DNA of 64,000 nucleotides from Alphaproteobacteria bacterium. Lineage in GTDB: Bacteria > Pseudomonadota > Alphaproteobacteria > UBA8366 > Aestuariispiraceae. The notes under the pieces were generated by a model. The model ran no database searches. It had not been told where the DNA came from and saw nothing but the letters and a program-made list of their open reading frames with translations. A program made the position numbers and the translations under genes. Below, piece by piece: positions 42,688-51,835 of the stretch (the stretch's first letter is position 1; each line of letters starts with the position of its first letter). Location: NCBI GenBank assembly GCA_024743195.1, contig JANSXE010000006.1, positions 124,001 through 188,000 on the forward strand, read 5' to 3'.

Positions 42688-43362
42688 TCAACGCCCTTCG
42701 CGCAGCCCCTTCACGAAATCGCTGAGGCCGGTCTGGCGGCGTCGGCGCAGGCGTTCGGAGGTCAGGATCGCGCGCACCTGATCCACGCTGTCGGCCAGCG
42801 AGCGGTTCACGATCACCCAGTCGTATTCGAGATAGTGGCTCATCTCGTCCGCCGCCTTGGCCATGCGCTGGGCGACGACGTCGGGCGGGTCCTGGGCGCG
42901 GGTCTGCAGGCGGCGCTCCAGCTCCGCGGTGGAGGGCGGCAGGATGAAGATCCGAACCAGGTCGTCCGCGGTGCGCTCCGTCAGCTGCTGCGTGCCCTGC
43001 CAATCGATGTCGAACAGCACGTCCCGGCCTTCGGCGAGCGCGTCCATCACCGGCTTGCGCGGCGTGCCGTAGTAGTTTCCGAAGACCTTGGCGTGCTCCA
43101 GCAACTCGTCGCGATTGACCATCAGGTTGAAGTCGGTCGCGTCGATGAAGTGATAGTCGCGCCCATCGACCTCGCCCGGCCGCCGCGGGCGCGTGGTGAC
43201 CGAAACCGACATCTCGACCTCCGGATCGGTCTCCAGGATCTCGCGCGCGATTGAGGACTTGCCGGCCCCGGACGGCGAGGAGAGCACCAGCATCAGGCCG
43301 CGCCGCGTAATGCGGAACGGGTCGTGCGCGCCGGCCTTGCGCCCGTTTGCGATCGCCGTCAT
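42688..43362 (-). CDS. gmk: Guanylate kinase
   Basis: The 224-residue enzyme phosphorylates GMP to GDP. The P-loop S-S-P-S-G-A-G-K-S-S lies near 28-37, followed by S-V-T-T-R-P-R-R-P-G-E and D-I-D-W-Q-G. I chose the ATG at 43362, with GAGAGG nine bases upstream; a GTG at 43398 would add twelve residues. The N-terminus is about 15 residues longer than in Escherichia coli. It lies 51 bp downstream of yicC on the same strand, a common pairing. Confidence 0.95.
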   Translation of the reverse strand: MTAIANGRKAGAHDPFRITRRGLMLVLSSPSGAGKSSIAREILETDPEVEMSVSVTTRPRRPGEVDGRDYHFIDATDFNLMVNRDELLEHAKVFGNYYGTPRKPVMDALAEGRDVLFDIDWQGTQQLTERTADDLVRIFILPPSTAELERRLQTRAQDPPDVVAQRMAKAADEMSHYLEYDWVIVNRSLADSVDQVRAILTSERLRRRRQTGLSDFVKGLREGR

Positions 43363-43413
43363 TCCCCCTCGCCTCTCGCCCGTCGTCCAGGCGCTCACCG
43401 CCCCCGAGCGCCC

Positions 43414-44289
43414 CTATTCGATGTTCTGAACCTGCTCGCGCATCTGATCGATGGCGGCCTTGAGGCTTAGCCCGATTCGGGTCAGCGCCAACGCCGACGA
43501 CTTGGAGGCGAGCGTGTTGGCCTCGCGATTGAACTCCTGACACAGGAAGTCGAAGCGTCGGCCGACAGCGCCGCCCTCCGCCAGAAGACCGCGCGCCGCC
43601 TCGCCATGGCCGCGCAGGCGGTCCAGCTCCTCGCGCACGTCGGCGCGCACGGCGAGCGCCGCCGCCTCCTGGGCGACGCGCTCCGCATCCAGGCCGCCGC
43701 GCCCTTCCGTCAGTTCCTCGATCTGCCGCGCCAGGCGATCGCGGATCGCGGTCGGCTGGGCGTCGGCGCAGACCGCGGCCTCCTCCGTCAACGCCGCGAT
43801 CTCCTCCAGCCGCGCCGAGATCACATCGGCGGTGCGCGCGCCCTCGGCGGCGCGGGCGGCCGACAGCGCGTCCAGCGCCTCCGCAAAGCTCGCCAGGATG
43901 GCGCGCTCGCGCGCCGCGAGCGCCTCCGGATCGTCCGCGGTCTCGTCTGCGGTCTCGACGACGCCGCGAACCTGAAGCAGGCGATCAAGGCGCGGGCTCT
44001 CGCCGGCCGCCTCGCAGCGCTCGACCAGCGCGCCGAGCAGCGCTTCGTTGATCGCCAGCGCCGAGCGGCCGGCGACCGCCTTGACCTCCAGCGTGGCGGA
44101 GAGGTTGCCGCGCTTGAAGCGCTTCGCCGCGAGCGCGCGCGCCGGCGGATCGAGGCGCTCCCAACCGCCCGGCAGGCGCAGGCGCAGGTCCAGGCCCTTG
44201 CCGTTGACGCTGCGCGCCTCCCAGGCCCAACTCAGCCGCTCGTCCCCGCCCACGGCGCGGGCGAAGCCCGTCATGCTGTTGATCGTCAC
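43414..44289 (-). CDS. yicC: YicC/YloC-family endoribonuclease
   Basis: The 291-residue protein has the YicC-like N-terminal domain (M-T-G-F-A-R-A near 5-11 and a W-E-x-R-S-V-N-G-K-G-L-D-L-R motif) and the C-terminal DUF1732 domain ending in V-Q-N-I-E. The region R-F-D-F-L-C-Q-E-F-N-R-E-A-N-T is strongly conserved. E. coli YicC is an endoribonuclease linked to small-RNA decay. It sits before gmk in the same direction, as in most proteobacteria. Confidence 0.94.
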   Translation of the reverse strand: MTINSMTGFARAVGGDERLSWAWEARSVNGKGLDLRLRLPGGWERLDPPARALAAKRFKRGNLSATLEVKAVAGRSALAINEALLGALVERCEAAGESPRLDRLLQVRGVVETADETADDPEALAARERAILASFAEALDALSAARAAEGARTADVISARLEEIAALTEEAAVCADAQPTAIRDRLARQIEELTEGRGGLDAERVAQEAAALAVRADVREELDRLRGHGEAARGLLAEGGAVGRRFDFLCQEFNREANTLASKSSALALTRIGLSLKAAIDQMREQVQNIE

Positions 44290-44396
44290 GGCGTCCTTCG
44301 CCCCCTCATCGCTCTGCGCGGCCCTGTTTAGCCCCGCAGCGGCGCGCCAACAAGCCGTTGCCCCCGGGCCGGCCGGCGGTCATGCTTCCGGCCGTG

Positions 44397-45194
44397 ATGA
44401 GCCCGACGCCCCGCCACATCCTGATCACCGGCGCCTCCAGCGGCCTTGGCGCGGCCCTGGCCGCCGCCTACGCCGCGCCGGGCGTGCGCCTCAGCCTGGG
44501 CGCGCGCCGGCGCGAGCGGCTGGAGGAGACGGCGGCGCGCTGCCGCAGCCTGGGCGCGGACGTCACGGTCGCCGCGGTCGATGTCGAGGACAAGGAGACG
44601 ACCCGGCGCTGGATCGAGGCGGCGGCGGAAGCGGCGCCCCTCGATCTCGCCATCGCGAACGCGGGGATCTCCGCCGGGACCGGCGGCGGCGGGGAGAGCG
44701 AGGCGCAGGCGCGCGCGATCTTCGCCACAAATCTGGCCGGCGTCCTGAACACGATCCACCCGGCGCTCGACGCGATGCGCGCCCGGCCGAGGCCGCCTGC
44801 GGGCCGGAGCGCGCGCCGGGGCCAGATCGCGCTCGTCAGTTCCGTCGCCGGCTATCGCGGGATGCCGGGAGCGCCGGCCTACTCCGCCTCCAAGGCCGCG
44901 GTCCTGGCCTATGGCGAGGCGTTGCGCGGCGAACTCGCGGCCGACGGCGTGGCGGTCAGCGTCATCTGTCCCGGCTTCGTGAAGACGCCGATGACCGACG
45001 TCAACGACTTCCCCATGCCGTTCCTGATGGAGGCGGAGCGGGCGGCGCGCATCATCCGGCGCGACCTCGCGCGCGACCGGGCGCTGATCACCTTCCCCTG
45101 GCCGATGCGGCTCGCGGCCTGGTGGATGCGGGTCCTGCCCTCCGGCCTGGTGACGCGGCTCCTGGCGAACGGCCCGCAGAAGGGCGGCGGCTAG
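44397..45194 (+). CDS. SDR-family oxidoreductase
   Basis: The 265-residue protein is a classical short-chain dehydrogenase. It has a nucleotide-binding T-G-A-S-S-G-L-G at about 11-18, the N-A-G-I motif near 88-91, and catalytic Ser in V-S-S-V-A-G-Y with Tyr-x-x-x-Lys in A-Y-S-A-S-K-A-A. The start at ATG 44397 fits the first strand; earlier in-frame ATGs add only a poor leader. A C-terminal hydrophobic patch (W-P-M-R-L-A-A-W-W-M) suggests membrane association. Substrate is unknown. Its stop overlaps the convergent phosphoesterase gene by four bases. Confidence 0.88.
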   Translation: MSPTPRHILITGASSGLGAALAAAYAAPGVRLSLGARRRERLEETAARCRSLGADVTVAAVDVEDKETTRRWIEAAAEAAPLDLAIANAGISAGTGGGGESEAQARAIFATNLAGVLNTIHPALDAMRARPRPPAGRSARRGQIALVSSVAGYRGMPGAPAYSASKAAVLAYGEALRGELAADGVAVSVICPGFVKTPMTDVNDFPMPFLMEAERAARIIRRDLARDRALITFPWPMRLAAWWMRVLPSGLVTRLLANGPQKGGG

Positions 45195-46249
45195 AATCCG
45201 CAGCTTTCGGGCGGCGGCTCGCCGCCCAACAGGTAGCGCGCCGCGACCGGCGGATCGGCCTCCGGCGTCAGCGTCACCTGCACCGCGTCGAGCAGCCCGC
45301 CGCCGGTCCCCGCCGGGCCCGTCCAGCGGTCTCCCGGACCGTTCAGGCGCCAGAGCCCCGGCGCGTCGGGCATCGGCCGGTCCAGGCAATGGTCGTCGGT
45401 GTCGCCGTGGATCAGGAGCACCGGCTTGCCGAACGCCTCGGCGACGCCCTTCAACTTGTCGCGCAGCCAGGCGTGGCCGTCGCAGGCCTCGCGGCTCAGC
45501 GCCGTGCAGCGCAGACCGCGGCGCTTGAAGACGTCCGCCTGGAAGACGAAGACCAGCATGCGCGCGTCCGCAGCGCGCGCCGCGTCGAAGGCCGCGTCGA
45601 TCCAGGCCTCGTTGGCGGCGTCACGGGCGTCCACCTGGGCCAGCGCCATGCGCTTGTCGTCCATCAGGATCTGGCGGCGGCCGTTGTTCGTCCCCACCAC
45701 GTGCAGGCTGGCGAAGACGATACCCTCCGCCGTCCAGCGCACGTTCTCGGGATAGAGCGGCTGGCGCACGGGCTTGAGGGCGCCCGCCATGTCCTCTCCG
45801 CCATAGGCGAGGCGGCGCAGCGTCGCCAACCGCTCCAGTTCGGAGAGGGGCTGGGCCAGACGGTCGCGGTCGCAGTCCGTCCAGTCGTTGTCGCCCGGCG
45901 TGAACAGGGTCCGCCCCGGCGCGATCGCGCGGATCTGCGCCAGCCGTTCCGTCAGCAGCGCGTCGGTGCAGGAGGCCCCGCCGGCCTTCACGTCGCCGTA
46001 ATGCAGCACGAAAGGCGGCTTCGCGGCGCGGATCGCGGGGATGATCTGACGCACCAGGACGCGACCCTGTTCGTCATCGACGATCTCGGTCCCGTCTTCC
46101 GACCAGGTAAGATAGGGAACGTCGCCGAGCGCGACGAAGGACAGCGGCTCCTCGGCCGCCGCGGTCGCCGTCAGCATGATCGCGAGCCCCGCCGAGAGCC
46201 CCGCCGCACGCCTCGCCCATCGCACGACGCAGCCCATCAGCCCGCCCAT
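45191..46249 (-). CDS. Secreted metallophosphoesterase-like protein
   Basis: The 352-residue protein starts at ATG 46249 with AGGAGG five bases before it. A signal peptide follows: basic W-A-R-R, hydrophobic G-L-S-A-G-L-A-I-M-L, then cleavage near T-A-A-A. Calcineurin-type metal-binding motifs are visible: V-A-L-G-D-V near the start, H-Y-G-D-V-K, G-D-N-D-W-T-D-C and I-H-G-D-T-D-D-H near the end. The middle motif replaces the usual G-N-H by G-D-N-D. It probably hydrolyses a phosphoester in the periplasm, but the substrate is unknown. Confidence 0.8.
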   Translation of the reverse strand: MGGLMGCVVRWARRAAGLSAGLAIMLTATAAAEEPLSFVALGDVPYLTWSEDGTEIVDDEQGRVLVRQIIPAIRAAKPPFVLHYGDVKAGGASCTDALLTERLAQIRAIAPGRTLFTPGDNDWTDCDRDRLAQPLSELERLATLRRLAYGGEDMAGALKPVRQPLYPENVRWTAEGIVFASLHVVGTNNGRRQILMDDKRMALAQVDARDAANEAWIDAAFDAARAADARMLVFVFQADVFKRRGLRCTALSREACDGHAWLRDKLKGVAEAFGKPVLLIHGDTDDHCLDRPMPDAPGLWRLNGPGDRWTGPAGTGGGLLDAVQVTLTPEADPPVAARYLLGGEPPPESCGF

Positions 46250-46353
46250 GCCGTCCTCCTCGCCGCTCGCCGTTCGTCCGATGCGTACACCGCCTCGCAG
46301 CCCCGGTACGCGTACGGTTTCAGGATAGGTTACGCGACGCAAGGCGGGTTCGG

Positions 46354-47637
46354 CTAGACCTTCGCAGTCTCCTCAGCGCGCGCAGGCGGCGCGCCGAGCG
46401 TGGTTTCGGACTTCGTCCGGCCGCCGACCTCGCTGTCGCGCACGTAGAGATAATCGCGGGTCATCGGCAGGACGTCGTTGCGACGCGCGAGTTGGATCTG
46501 GAAATTGACCATGCTGTCGTATCGGAAGCTCATTTCGGAGCCGGCGAGGTAGAACTCCCACATCCGGCAGAAACGCTCGTCGTAAATCTCCTTCGCCCGC
46601 TCCCAATTGGCCAGGAAGCGGTGACGCCAGTGCTTGAGCGTCTCGGCGTAATGCAGGCGCAGGATTTCGATGTCGGTGACGAACAGGCCGCTCCGCTCGA
46701 TCGGCTTGGCGACCTCGGACAGCGCGGGAATGTACCCCCCGGGGAAAATGTACTTGCGGATGAAGGGGCTGGTGATGCCCGGCCGTTCGTTCCGGCCGAT
46801 CGTGTGCAGCAACGCCACGCCGTCCTCCGACATGCGCTCGCGCAGCACGCGGAAGAACTCCGAGTAATGCGGCGCGCCGACATGTTCGAACATGCCGACG
46901 GAGACGATCCGGTCGAACCGGCCGTCCAGATCGCGATAGTCCATCAGTTCGAAGCGCACCCGGTCCTCGACGCCGGCCTTCCTGGCCCGCGCGCGCGCGA
47001 CCTCCAACTGCTCCGTCGACAGGGTGATCCCGAGCACCTCGACATCGCTGCGCTCGGCGATGGTCAGCGCCATGCCGCCCCAGCCGCAGCCGATGTCCAA
47101 CACCTTATGGCCGGGCTTCAGCATGAGCTTGCGCGCGATGTGACGCTTCTTGGCGGTCTGCGCCTCCTCCAGCGTCATGTCGGGGCGCGCGAAATAGGCG
47201 CAGGAGTATTGCCGGTCCGCATCGAGGAACAGCTCGTACAGCTCGCCCGAGAGGTCATAGTGGTGCGCAACATTCTTGCGCGAGCGATGCGCCGGATTGA
47301 GCTGATGGTAGCTGCGCAACAGGAACCCGAGCGCCCGGCTCAGCCCGACGGGCAACGCGTCGGCCCGACCGGCCGTCACATTGCGACCGACCAGTTCGAG
47401 GAAATCCCAGATCCGTCCGTTCTCGAACGCGAGGGCGCCGTCCATATAGGCTTCGCCCAACTTCGGGTCGGGATCGAAGGCGATACGCCGCGCGAGGCCG
47501 CGCTCTTTCAGGACGAGCGTCAATGGCGGGCCGGCCCCTGGAGCGTCTTCGCCATATCGGTAGCGCCGTCCATCCGCATCCACCAGATCGAGACGCCCCA
47601 GTTCGATGAGTCGCCCGAGTATCCGATCCAACAGCAT
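46354..47637 (-). CDS. cfa: Cyclopropane-fatty-acyl-phospholipid synthase
   Basis: The 427-residue enzyme methylates unsaturated acyl chains in membrane lipids using S-adenosylmethionine. The SAM-binding V-L-D-I-G-C-G-W-G-G-M-A is intact. The N-terminal lipid-binding domain is present, and H-H-Y-D-L-S-G-E-L-Y-E-L-F marks the family. I chose the ATG at 47637 (M-L-L-D-R-I-L-G-R-L); the longer frame from 47703 has no homology. GAGG precedes it. It stands alone on the minus strand, 151 bp from mltG. Confidence 0.95.
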   Translation of the reverse strand: MLLDRILGRLIELGRLDLVDADGRRYRYGEDAPGAGPPLTLVLKERGLARRIAFDPDPKLGEAYMDGALAFENGRIWDFLELVGRNVTAGRADALPVGLSRALGFLLRSYHQLNPAHRSRKNVAHHYDLSGELYELFLDADRQYSCAYFARPDMTLEEAQTAKKRHIARKLMLKPGHKVLDIGCGWGGMALTIAERSDVEVLGITLSTEQLEVARARARKAGVEDRVRFELMDYRDLDGRFDRIVSVGMFEHVGAPHYSEFFRVLRERMSEDGVALLHTIGRNERPGITSPFIRKYIFPGGYIPALSEVAKPIERSGLFVTDIEILRLHYAETLKHWRHRFLANWERAKEIYDERFCRMWEFYLAGSEMSFRYDSMVNFQIQLARRNDVLPMTRDYLYVRDSEVGGRTKSETTLGAPPARAEETAKV

Positions 47638-47788
47638 CGCGCAGCCCTCGCCACACCGTCCCGCGGACGCGGGTTTTCCCTCTCCTCCCCATTTGCGAAA
47701 CAAAAGTTAACCCGAGATGACGGCGTCAGGTCAATCGCCGGTCTGCGCGGCGCGTGTTCGACGCCTATTCGGCGACCGGCCGCGCCGG

Positions 47789-48874
47789 CTAGTCCGCGCC
47801 GTCGCGGATCCGCCGCCAGCGGGCGACGTTGCGGTTGTGCTCCTCCAGCGTCCGGGCGAAGGCGTGACCGCCGGCGCCGTCGGCGACGAAATAGAGCGCG
47901 TCCGTCTCGGCCGGATCGAGCGCCGCCGCGATCGCCGCGCGCCCCGGATTGGCGATGGGGCCGGGCGGCAGGCCGTCGATCCGGTACGTGTTGTAGGGAT
48001 GCTCCACCCGCCAGTCGCGCCGCGTCAGGGCCCGGTCGAGCGGTCCCGCCCCCTCGGTCAGGGCGTAGATCACGGTCGGGTCGGACTGCAGGCGCATGCC
48101 GCGGCGCAGGCGGTTCACGAAGACGCCTGCGACCTTCGCCCGCTCGCCGGCGACGCCGGTTTCCTTTTCGATGATGGAGGCCAGCGTGACCGCCTCGCGC
48201 GGGGAGTCAAAAGGCAGGTTCGGCGCCCGATCCGCCCAGAGCCGCTCCAACTCGGCCTGCAGGGCGGCCTGCATGCGCAGCATCAGGTCGGCGCGCGCCT
48301 GACCCCGTTCGTAATGATAGGTCTCGGGCAGGATCGAGCCTTCGGGCGGAACCGCCTCGATCCGCCCTTCCAGCGCCGGGGCCTCGTTCAGGAGAGCCAC
48401 AATTTCGGCGCTGGTGAGACCTTCCGGGACGGTGACGAAGCGGTCGACCGTTTCGCCCCGCCTGAGGACGGCGAGCACGTCCTGCTGCGAGGCGCGCGGG
48501 CCGAACGCGTACTCTCCGGCCTTGAGCTGTGCGTGCGCGCCGCTCAGGCGGACGCCCAGGATGAAGAGCGCCTGGCGCTCCAGGACGCCCTCCGACGTCA
48601 ACCGGTCCGCGATCGCTGACAGGCCCGAGCCGGGAGGGATATAGACGATGCGATCCTCCGAGAGGGGGCCCGGTCCGGTGAACTGCGTCCATCCCCAATA
48701 GGCGCCGCCGCCAAGCGCGAGTAGGGCCAGGAGGCCGGTCCAGAACAGCGTCCGCGCGATCCGGCCGAGCAGGCCGCGCCGGCGCGGCGTCCCGCCCGAG
48801 ACCTCATCGGCCGGCCGCGCCTGGGACTCGTCGGGGGGCTGGGCGCCGGAATCCGGCTCGCTGGGAGGGGTCAT
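47789..48874 (-). CDS. mltG: Endolytic murein transglycosylase MltG
   Basis: The 361-residue protein cuts nascent peptidoglycan strands at the inner membrane. A cytoplasmic Pro/Asp/Glu-rich start (1-35) is followed by one membrane helix near 45-65, then a LysM-like subdomain (Y-I-P-P-G-S-G-L-S-A-I-A near 83-94). The catalytic YceG domain holds the general acid Glu in A-S-I-I-E-K-E-T-G, followed by Y-N-T-Y-R-I-D-G-L-P-P-G-P-I. It follows fabF by 47 bp. Confidence 0.94.
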   Translation of the reverse strand: MTPPSEPDSGAQPPDESQARPADEVSGGTPRRRGLLGRIARTLFWTGLLALLALGGGAYWGWTQFTGPGPLSEDRIVYIPPGSGLSAIADRLTSEGVLERQALFILGVRLSGAHAQLKAGEYAFGPRASQQDVLAVLRRGETVDRFVTVPEGLTSAEIVALLNEAPALEGRIEAVPPEGSILPETYHYERGQARADLMLRMQAALQAELERLWADRAPNLPFDSPREAVTLASIIEKETGVAGERAKVAGVFVNRLRRGMRLQSDPTVIYALTEGAGPLDRALTRRDWRVEHPYNTYRIDGLPPGPIANPGRAAIAAALDPAETDALYFVADGAGGHAFARTLEEHNRNVARWRRIRDGAD

Positions 48875-48921
48875 GCATCAGCCTCGCACCAGGGCGGGCC
48901 GGGGCGTCCGGCCGCGCCGCG

Positions 48922-50184
48922 TTACGGTTTCGGGCCGAAGATAACAGAGGCGTTGGTGCCGCCAAAGCCGAAGGAGTTGCTGAGCGCGTACTCGATCTTG
49001 CGCTCCTGCGCCGTCTGCGGCACGAGGTTGAGATCGCAGCCGTCGGACGGCGTTTCGAGATTGAGGGTCGGCGGCGCGACGCCTTCCTCGATCGCCTTGG
49101 CGCAGAAGATCGCCTCCACCGCGCCCGCTGCGCCGAGCAGGTGCCCGATCGAGGATTTGGTGGACGACATCGCGAGCTTGTAGGCGTGGTCGCCGAACAG
49201 CCGCTTGACCGCGCCGAGTTCGATCTCGTCGCCGAGCGGCGTCGAGGTGCCGTGCGCATTGACGTAATCGATTTTCTCGACGGGCAGTTTCGCATTCCGG
49301 AAGGCCGCCTGCATCGAGCGGAAGCCGCCGCTGCCGTCTTCCGCCGGCGCGGTCATATGGTAGGCGTCGCCGCTGAGGCCGTAGCCGAGCACCTCCGCGT
49401 AGATCTTCGCGCCGCGCTTCTTGGCGTGCTCGTACTCCTCGAGCATCAACACGCCCGCGCCCTCGCCCATGACGAAGCCGTCGCGATCCTTGTCCCAGGG
49501 CCGCGACGCCTTGGCGGGCGTGTCGTTGAAGCCGGTGGAAAGCGCGCGCGCCGCCGCGAAGCCGGCGAGGCCGATGCGGCAGACCGCCGCCTCCGTCCCA
49601 CCCGCGAGCATCGCGTCCGCGTCGCCGAAGGCGATCAGCCGCGCCGCGTCGCCGACCGCATGCGTGCCGGTGGCGCACGCGGTCACCACCGCATGGTTCG
49701 GCCCGCGATAGCCGTACTTGATGGAGATGTAGCCGCTCGCCAGATTGATCAGGTTCGCCGGGATGAAGAAGGGACTGAGCCGGCGCGGCCCGCGTTCGAG
49801 CAGGGTCAGCGTCCCTTCGGAGATCCCCGCAAGGCCGCCGATGCCCGAGCCGATCATGACGCCGGTCCGGTTCTGCTCCTCTTCGTCGTCGGGGGTCCAG
49901 CCGGAATCCTCCACAGCCTGCGCGGCCGCCGCCATCGCATAGGCGATGAAGACGTCCATCTTGCGCTGCTCTTTCTTCTCGACCCATTCCTCGATGTCGT
50001 AGCCGCCGTCGGCCTTGCAGCCGTGCGGCACCTGGCCGGCGATCTTCGCCGGCAGATCGGAGACGTCGAAGCTCTGGATCGCCCGGACGCCCGAGGCGCC
50101 GTCCACAAGCCGCTCCCAGACGTGGTCGACGCCCACGCCCAGCGGCGACACGATGCCCAGTCCCGTGACGACGACGCGCCTCAT
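48922..50184 (-). CDS. fabF: Beta-ketoacyl-ACP synthase II
   Basis: The 420-residue condensing enzyme extends acyl-ACP with malonyl-ACP. The catalytic triad is in place: Cys in V-V-T-A-C-A-T-G, His in A-H-G-T-S-T-P-L-G-D, and the second His in S-S-I-G-H-L-L-G-A-A-G. I chose ATG 50184 (M-R-R-V-V-V-T-G-L-G), with GGAGG nine bases upstream. It lies in the usual fabD-fabG-acpP-fabF order, here all on the minus strand, with mltG after it. Confidence 0.97.
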   Translation of the reverse strand: MRRVVVTGLGIVSPLGVGVDHVWERLVDGASGVRAIQSFDVSDLPAKIAGQVPHGCKADGGYDIEEWVEKKEQRKMDVFIAYAMAAAAQAVEDSGWTPDDEEEQNRTGVMIGSGIGGLAGISEGTLTLLERGPRRLSPFFIPANLINLASGYISIKYGYRGPNHAVVTACATGTHAVGDAARLIAFGDADAMLAGGTEAAVCRIGLAGFAAARALSTGFNDTPAKASRPWDKDRDGFVMGEGAGVLMLEEYEHAKKRGAKIYAEVLGYGLSGDAYHMTAPAEDGSGGFRSMQAAFRNAKLPVEKIDYVNAHGTSTPLGDEIELGAVKRLFGDHAYKLAMSSTKSSIGHLLGAAGAVEAIFCAKAIEEGVAPPTLNLETPSDGCDLNLVPQTAQERKIEYALSNSFGFGGTNASVIFGPKP

Positions 50185-50375
50185 GCCAACCAACCCTCCG
50201 GCGACGGCCGATCCGGCCGCCGCATTCTTATTCGTTATCACCGGCGCGCGGGCCGCAGCCCAGCGCCCCGGTCGACCGCCGCGCGTTCATTGAAAGCGCC
50301 GGGGCGTGAGGCCGCGACCGGCCGCGCCGCATTCCTGCAGGCTTCGCGGGGACGCCGGCCGCCTGCCAAGTCTAA

Positions 50376-50395
50376 GCCCGCCGAAACCGGCGGGC
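50376..50395 (-). terminator. Hairpin after acpP
   Basis: GCCCGCCG, an AAAC loop and CGGCGGGC form an 8-bp stem 50 bp after the acpP stop. Read on the minus strand it is followed by TTAGACTTGG, a poor T-run. It may partly end transcripts, which would help make acpP mRNA more abundant than fabF mRNA. Confidence 0.45.
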
Positions 50396-50444
50396 CTGAG
50401 GCCGGAGGCGGGACGCGCGGCGGCCGCCTCCGGCGTCTCGCCAA

Positions 50445-50681
50445 TCAGGCGGCGTTCTTCTCGATGAAGTCGATCGCGTCCTTCACCGTCATGATCTTCT
50501 CGGCGGCGTCGTCCGGAATCTCGCAGCCGAACTCCTCCTCGAAGGCCATCACGAGTTCGACCGTATCCAGGCTGTCCGCGCCCAGATCGTCGATGAAGCT
50601 CGCCTCGTCCTTCACCTTGTCTTCCTCCACACCGAGGTGCTCGACGACGATTTTCTTCACTCGCTCCGCAACGTCGCTCAT
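50445..50681 (-). CDS. acpP: Acyl carrier protein
   Basis: The 78-residue acidic protein carries growing acyl chains on a phosphopantetheine attached to the Ser of [10 protein letters not shown], at residue 37. Helices and acidic content are typical. It lies between fabG and fabF. The 359 bp upstream hold its likely own promoter, since acpP is usually transcribed more than its neighbours. Confidence 0.98.
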   Translation of the reverse strand: MSDVAERVKKIVVEHLGVEEDKVKDEASFIDDLGADSLDTVELVMAFEEEFGCEIPDDAAEKIMTVKDAIDFIEKNAA

Positions 50682-51040
50682 TTCTTCTGATTCCTTCGCT
50701 TCAACTCGTTTCCAACGCCGGCGTCGGGCGCCCGATCGGGCCGCGCCGCCTGCAACGCTTTCCTAAACAGCGCCCATCCGACGCTGCGCCGGTGCGCCCA
50801 CGCCCTTTTTTCGGCAAGCGGTTCGTAGGTCGGGGCCGGCGCGCCGCCGTGCAGCCGTCCGAGAACTCGCTCCCCCCAGAAAAGGCGGCTGTCTCTAACA
50901 CACTTCATGGGCCAGGACCAGACCGCGGCAGGCCCCTTTTCGAGGTCCCCGACGGCGGCTCCACCGGCCATAAGGCTCGACCGATTCCCGGCGGACTGCA
51001 ATCGATTGAGGCGCAACCCCGCGCCCCCCGGCCGAGGCCG
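50682..51040. other. acpP upstream region
   Basis: This 359-bp gap between fabG and acpP has no supported ORF. It probably holds an acpP promoter. The 12-mer GTCTCTAACACA at 50891-50902 also occurs upstream of the TPR-glycosyltransferase gene at 8853-8864. A shared 12-mer is expected by chance in a window of this size. Confidence 0.5.
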
Positions 51041-51778
51041 TCATATCATCGCCATCCCGCCATTGATGTGCAAGGTCTGGCCGGTCATGTAGCCGGCCTC
51101 CTCGGAGGCGAGATAGACCACCCCGGCGGCGATGTCCTCGGCAGCGCCCATTCGGCCCGCCGGGATGTTCGCCACCAGCTTCTGCTGCTGCTCGTCGCTC
51201 AAGGCGTCCGTCATGGCGGTCGCGATGAAGCCGGGCGCGATGCAGTTGACCGTGATGTTGCGGCTCGCGACCTCCTGGGCAAGCGACTTCGACATGCCGA
51301 TCATCCCCGCCTTGGAAGCGGCGTAGTTCATCTGTCCCGGATTGCCGGTCACGCCGACGATCGACGTGACGCCCACGATCCGCCCCCATTTGCGCTTCAT
51401 CATGCCGCGCAGCACCGCCCGCGACAGCCGGAACGCCGCCGTCAGATTGACGGCCAGGACCTGATCCCACTCCTCGTCCTTCATCCGCATGGCGAGATTG
51501 TCGCGCGTCAGGCCCGCATTGTTCACCAGGATGTCGAGACCGCCCATCGCGTCTTCCGCCTGCTTGGGCAAGGCGTCGACGGCCGCGGCGTCGCCGAGAT
51601 CAGCCGGCGTCACGAAGGCGCGCTCCCCCAACTCCGCCTGGAGCGCTTCGAGCGGCTGGACGCGGGTGCCGCTGAGCGCGACGGCGGCCCCCTGCGCGTG
51701 CAAGGCGCGCGCGATCGCGGCGCCGATTCCTCCGGAGGCCCCGGTGACCAACGCGGTCTTGCTTGTCAGGTCGAACAT
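51041..51778 (-). CDS. fabG: 3-oxoacyl-ACP reductase
   Basis: The 245-residue SDR enzyme reduces beta-ketoacyl-ACP with NADPH. It has T-G-A-S-G-G-I-G-A-A-I near 14-24, N-N-A-G near 85-88, and the Ser / Tyr-x-x-x-Lys active site in V-T-G-N-P-G-Q-M-N-Y-A-A-S-K. It follows fabD by 57 bp. The end G-Y-M-T-G-Q-T-L-H-I-N-G-G-M is typical of FabG. Confidence 0.97.
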   Translation of the reverse strand: MFDLTSKTALVTGASGGIGAAIARALHAQGAAVALSGTRVQPLEALQAELGERAFVTPADLGDAAAVDALPKQAEDAMGGLDILVNNAGLTRDNLAMRMKDEEWDQVLAVNLTAAFRLSRAVLRGMMKRKWGRIVGVTSIVGVTGNPGQMNYAASKAGMIGMSKSLAQEVASRNITVNCIAPGFIATAMTDALSDEQQQKLVANIPAGRMGAAEDIAAGVVYLASEEAGYMTGQTLHINGGMAMI

Positions 51779-51835
51779 GGTCCCGTCTCCCGAATGGTTT
51801 CCGTCCTATCCCCGGCCGCGTCGCCGGGGCGCCGT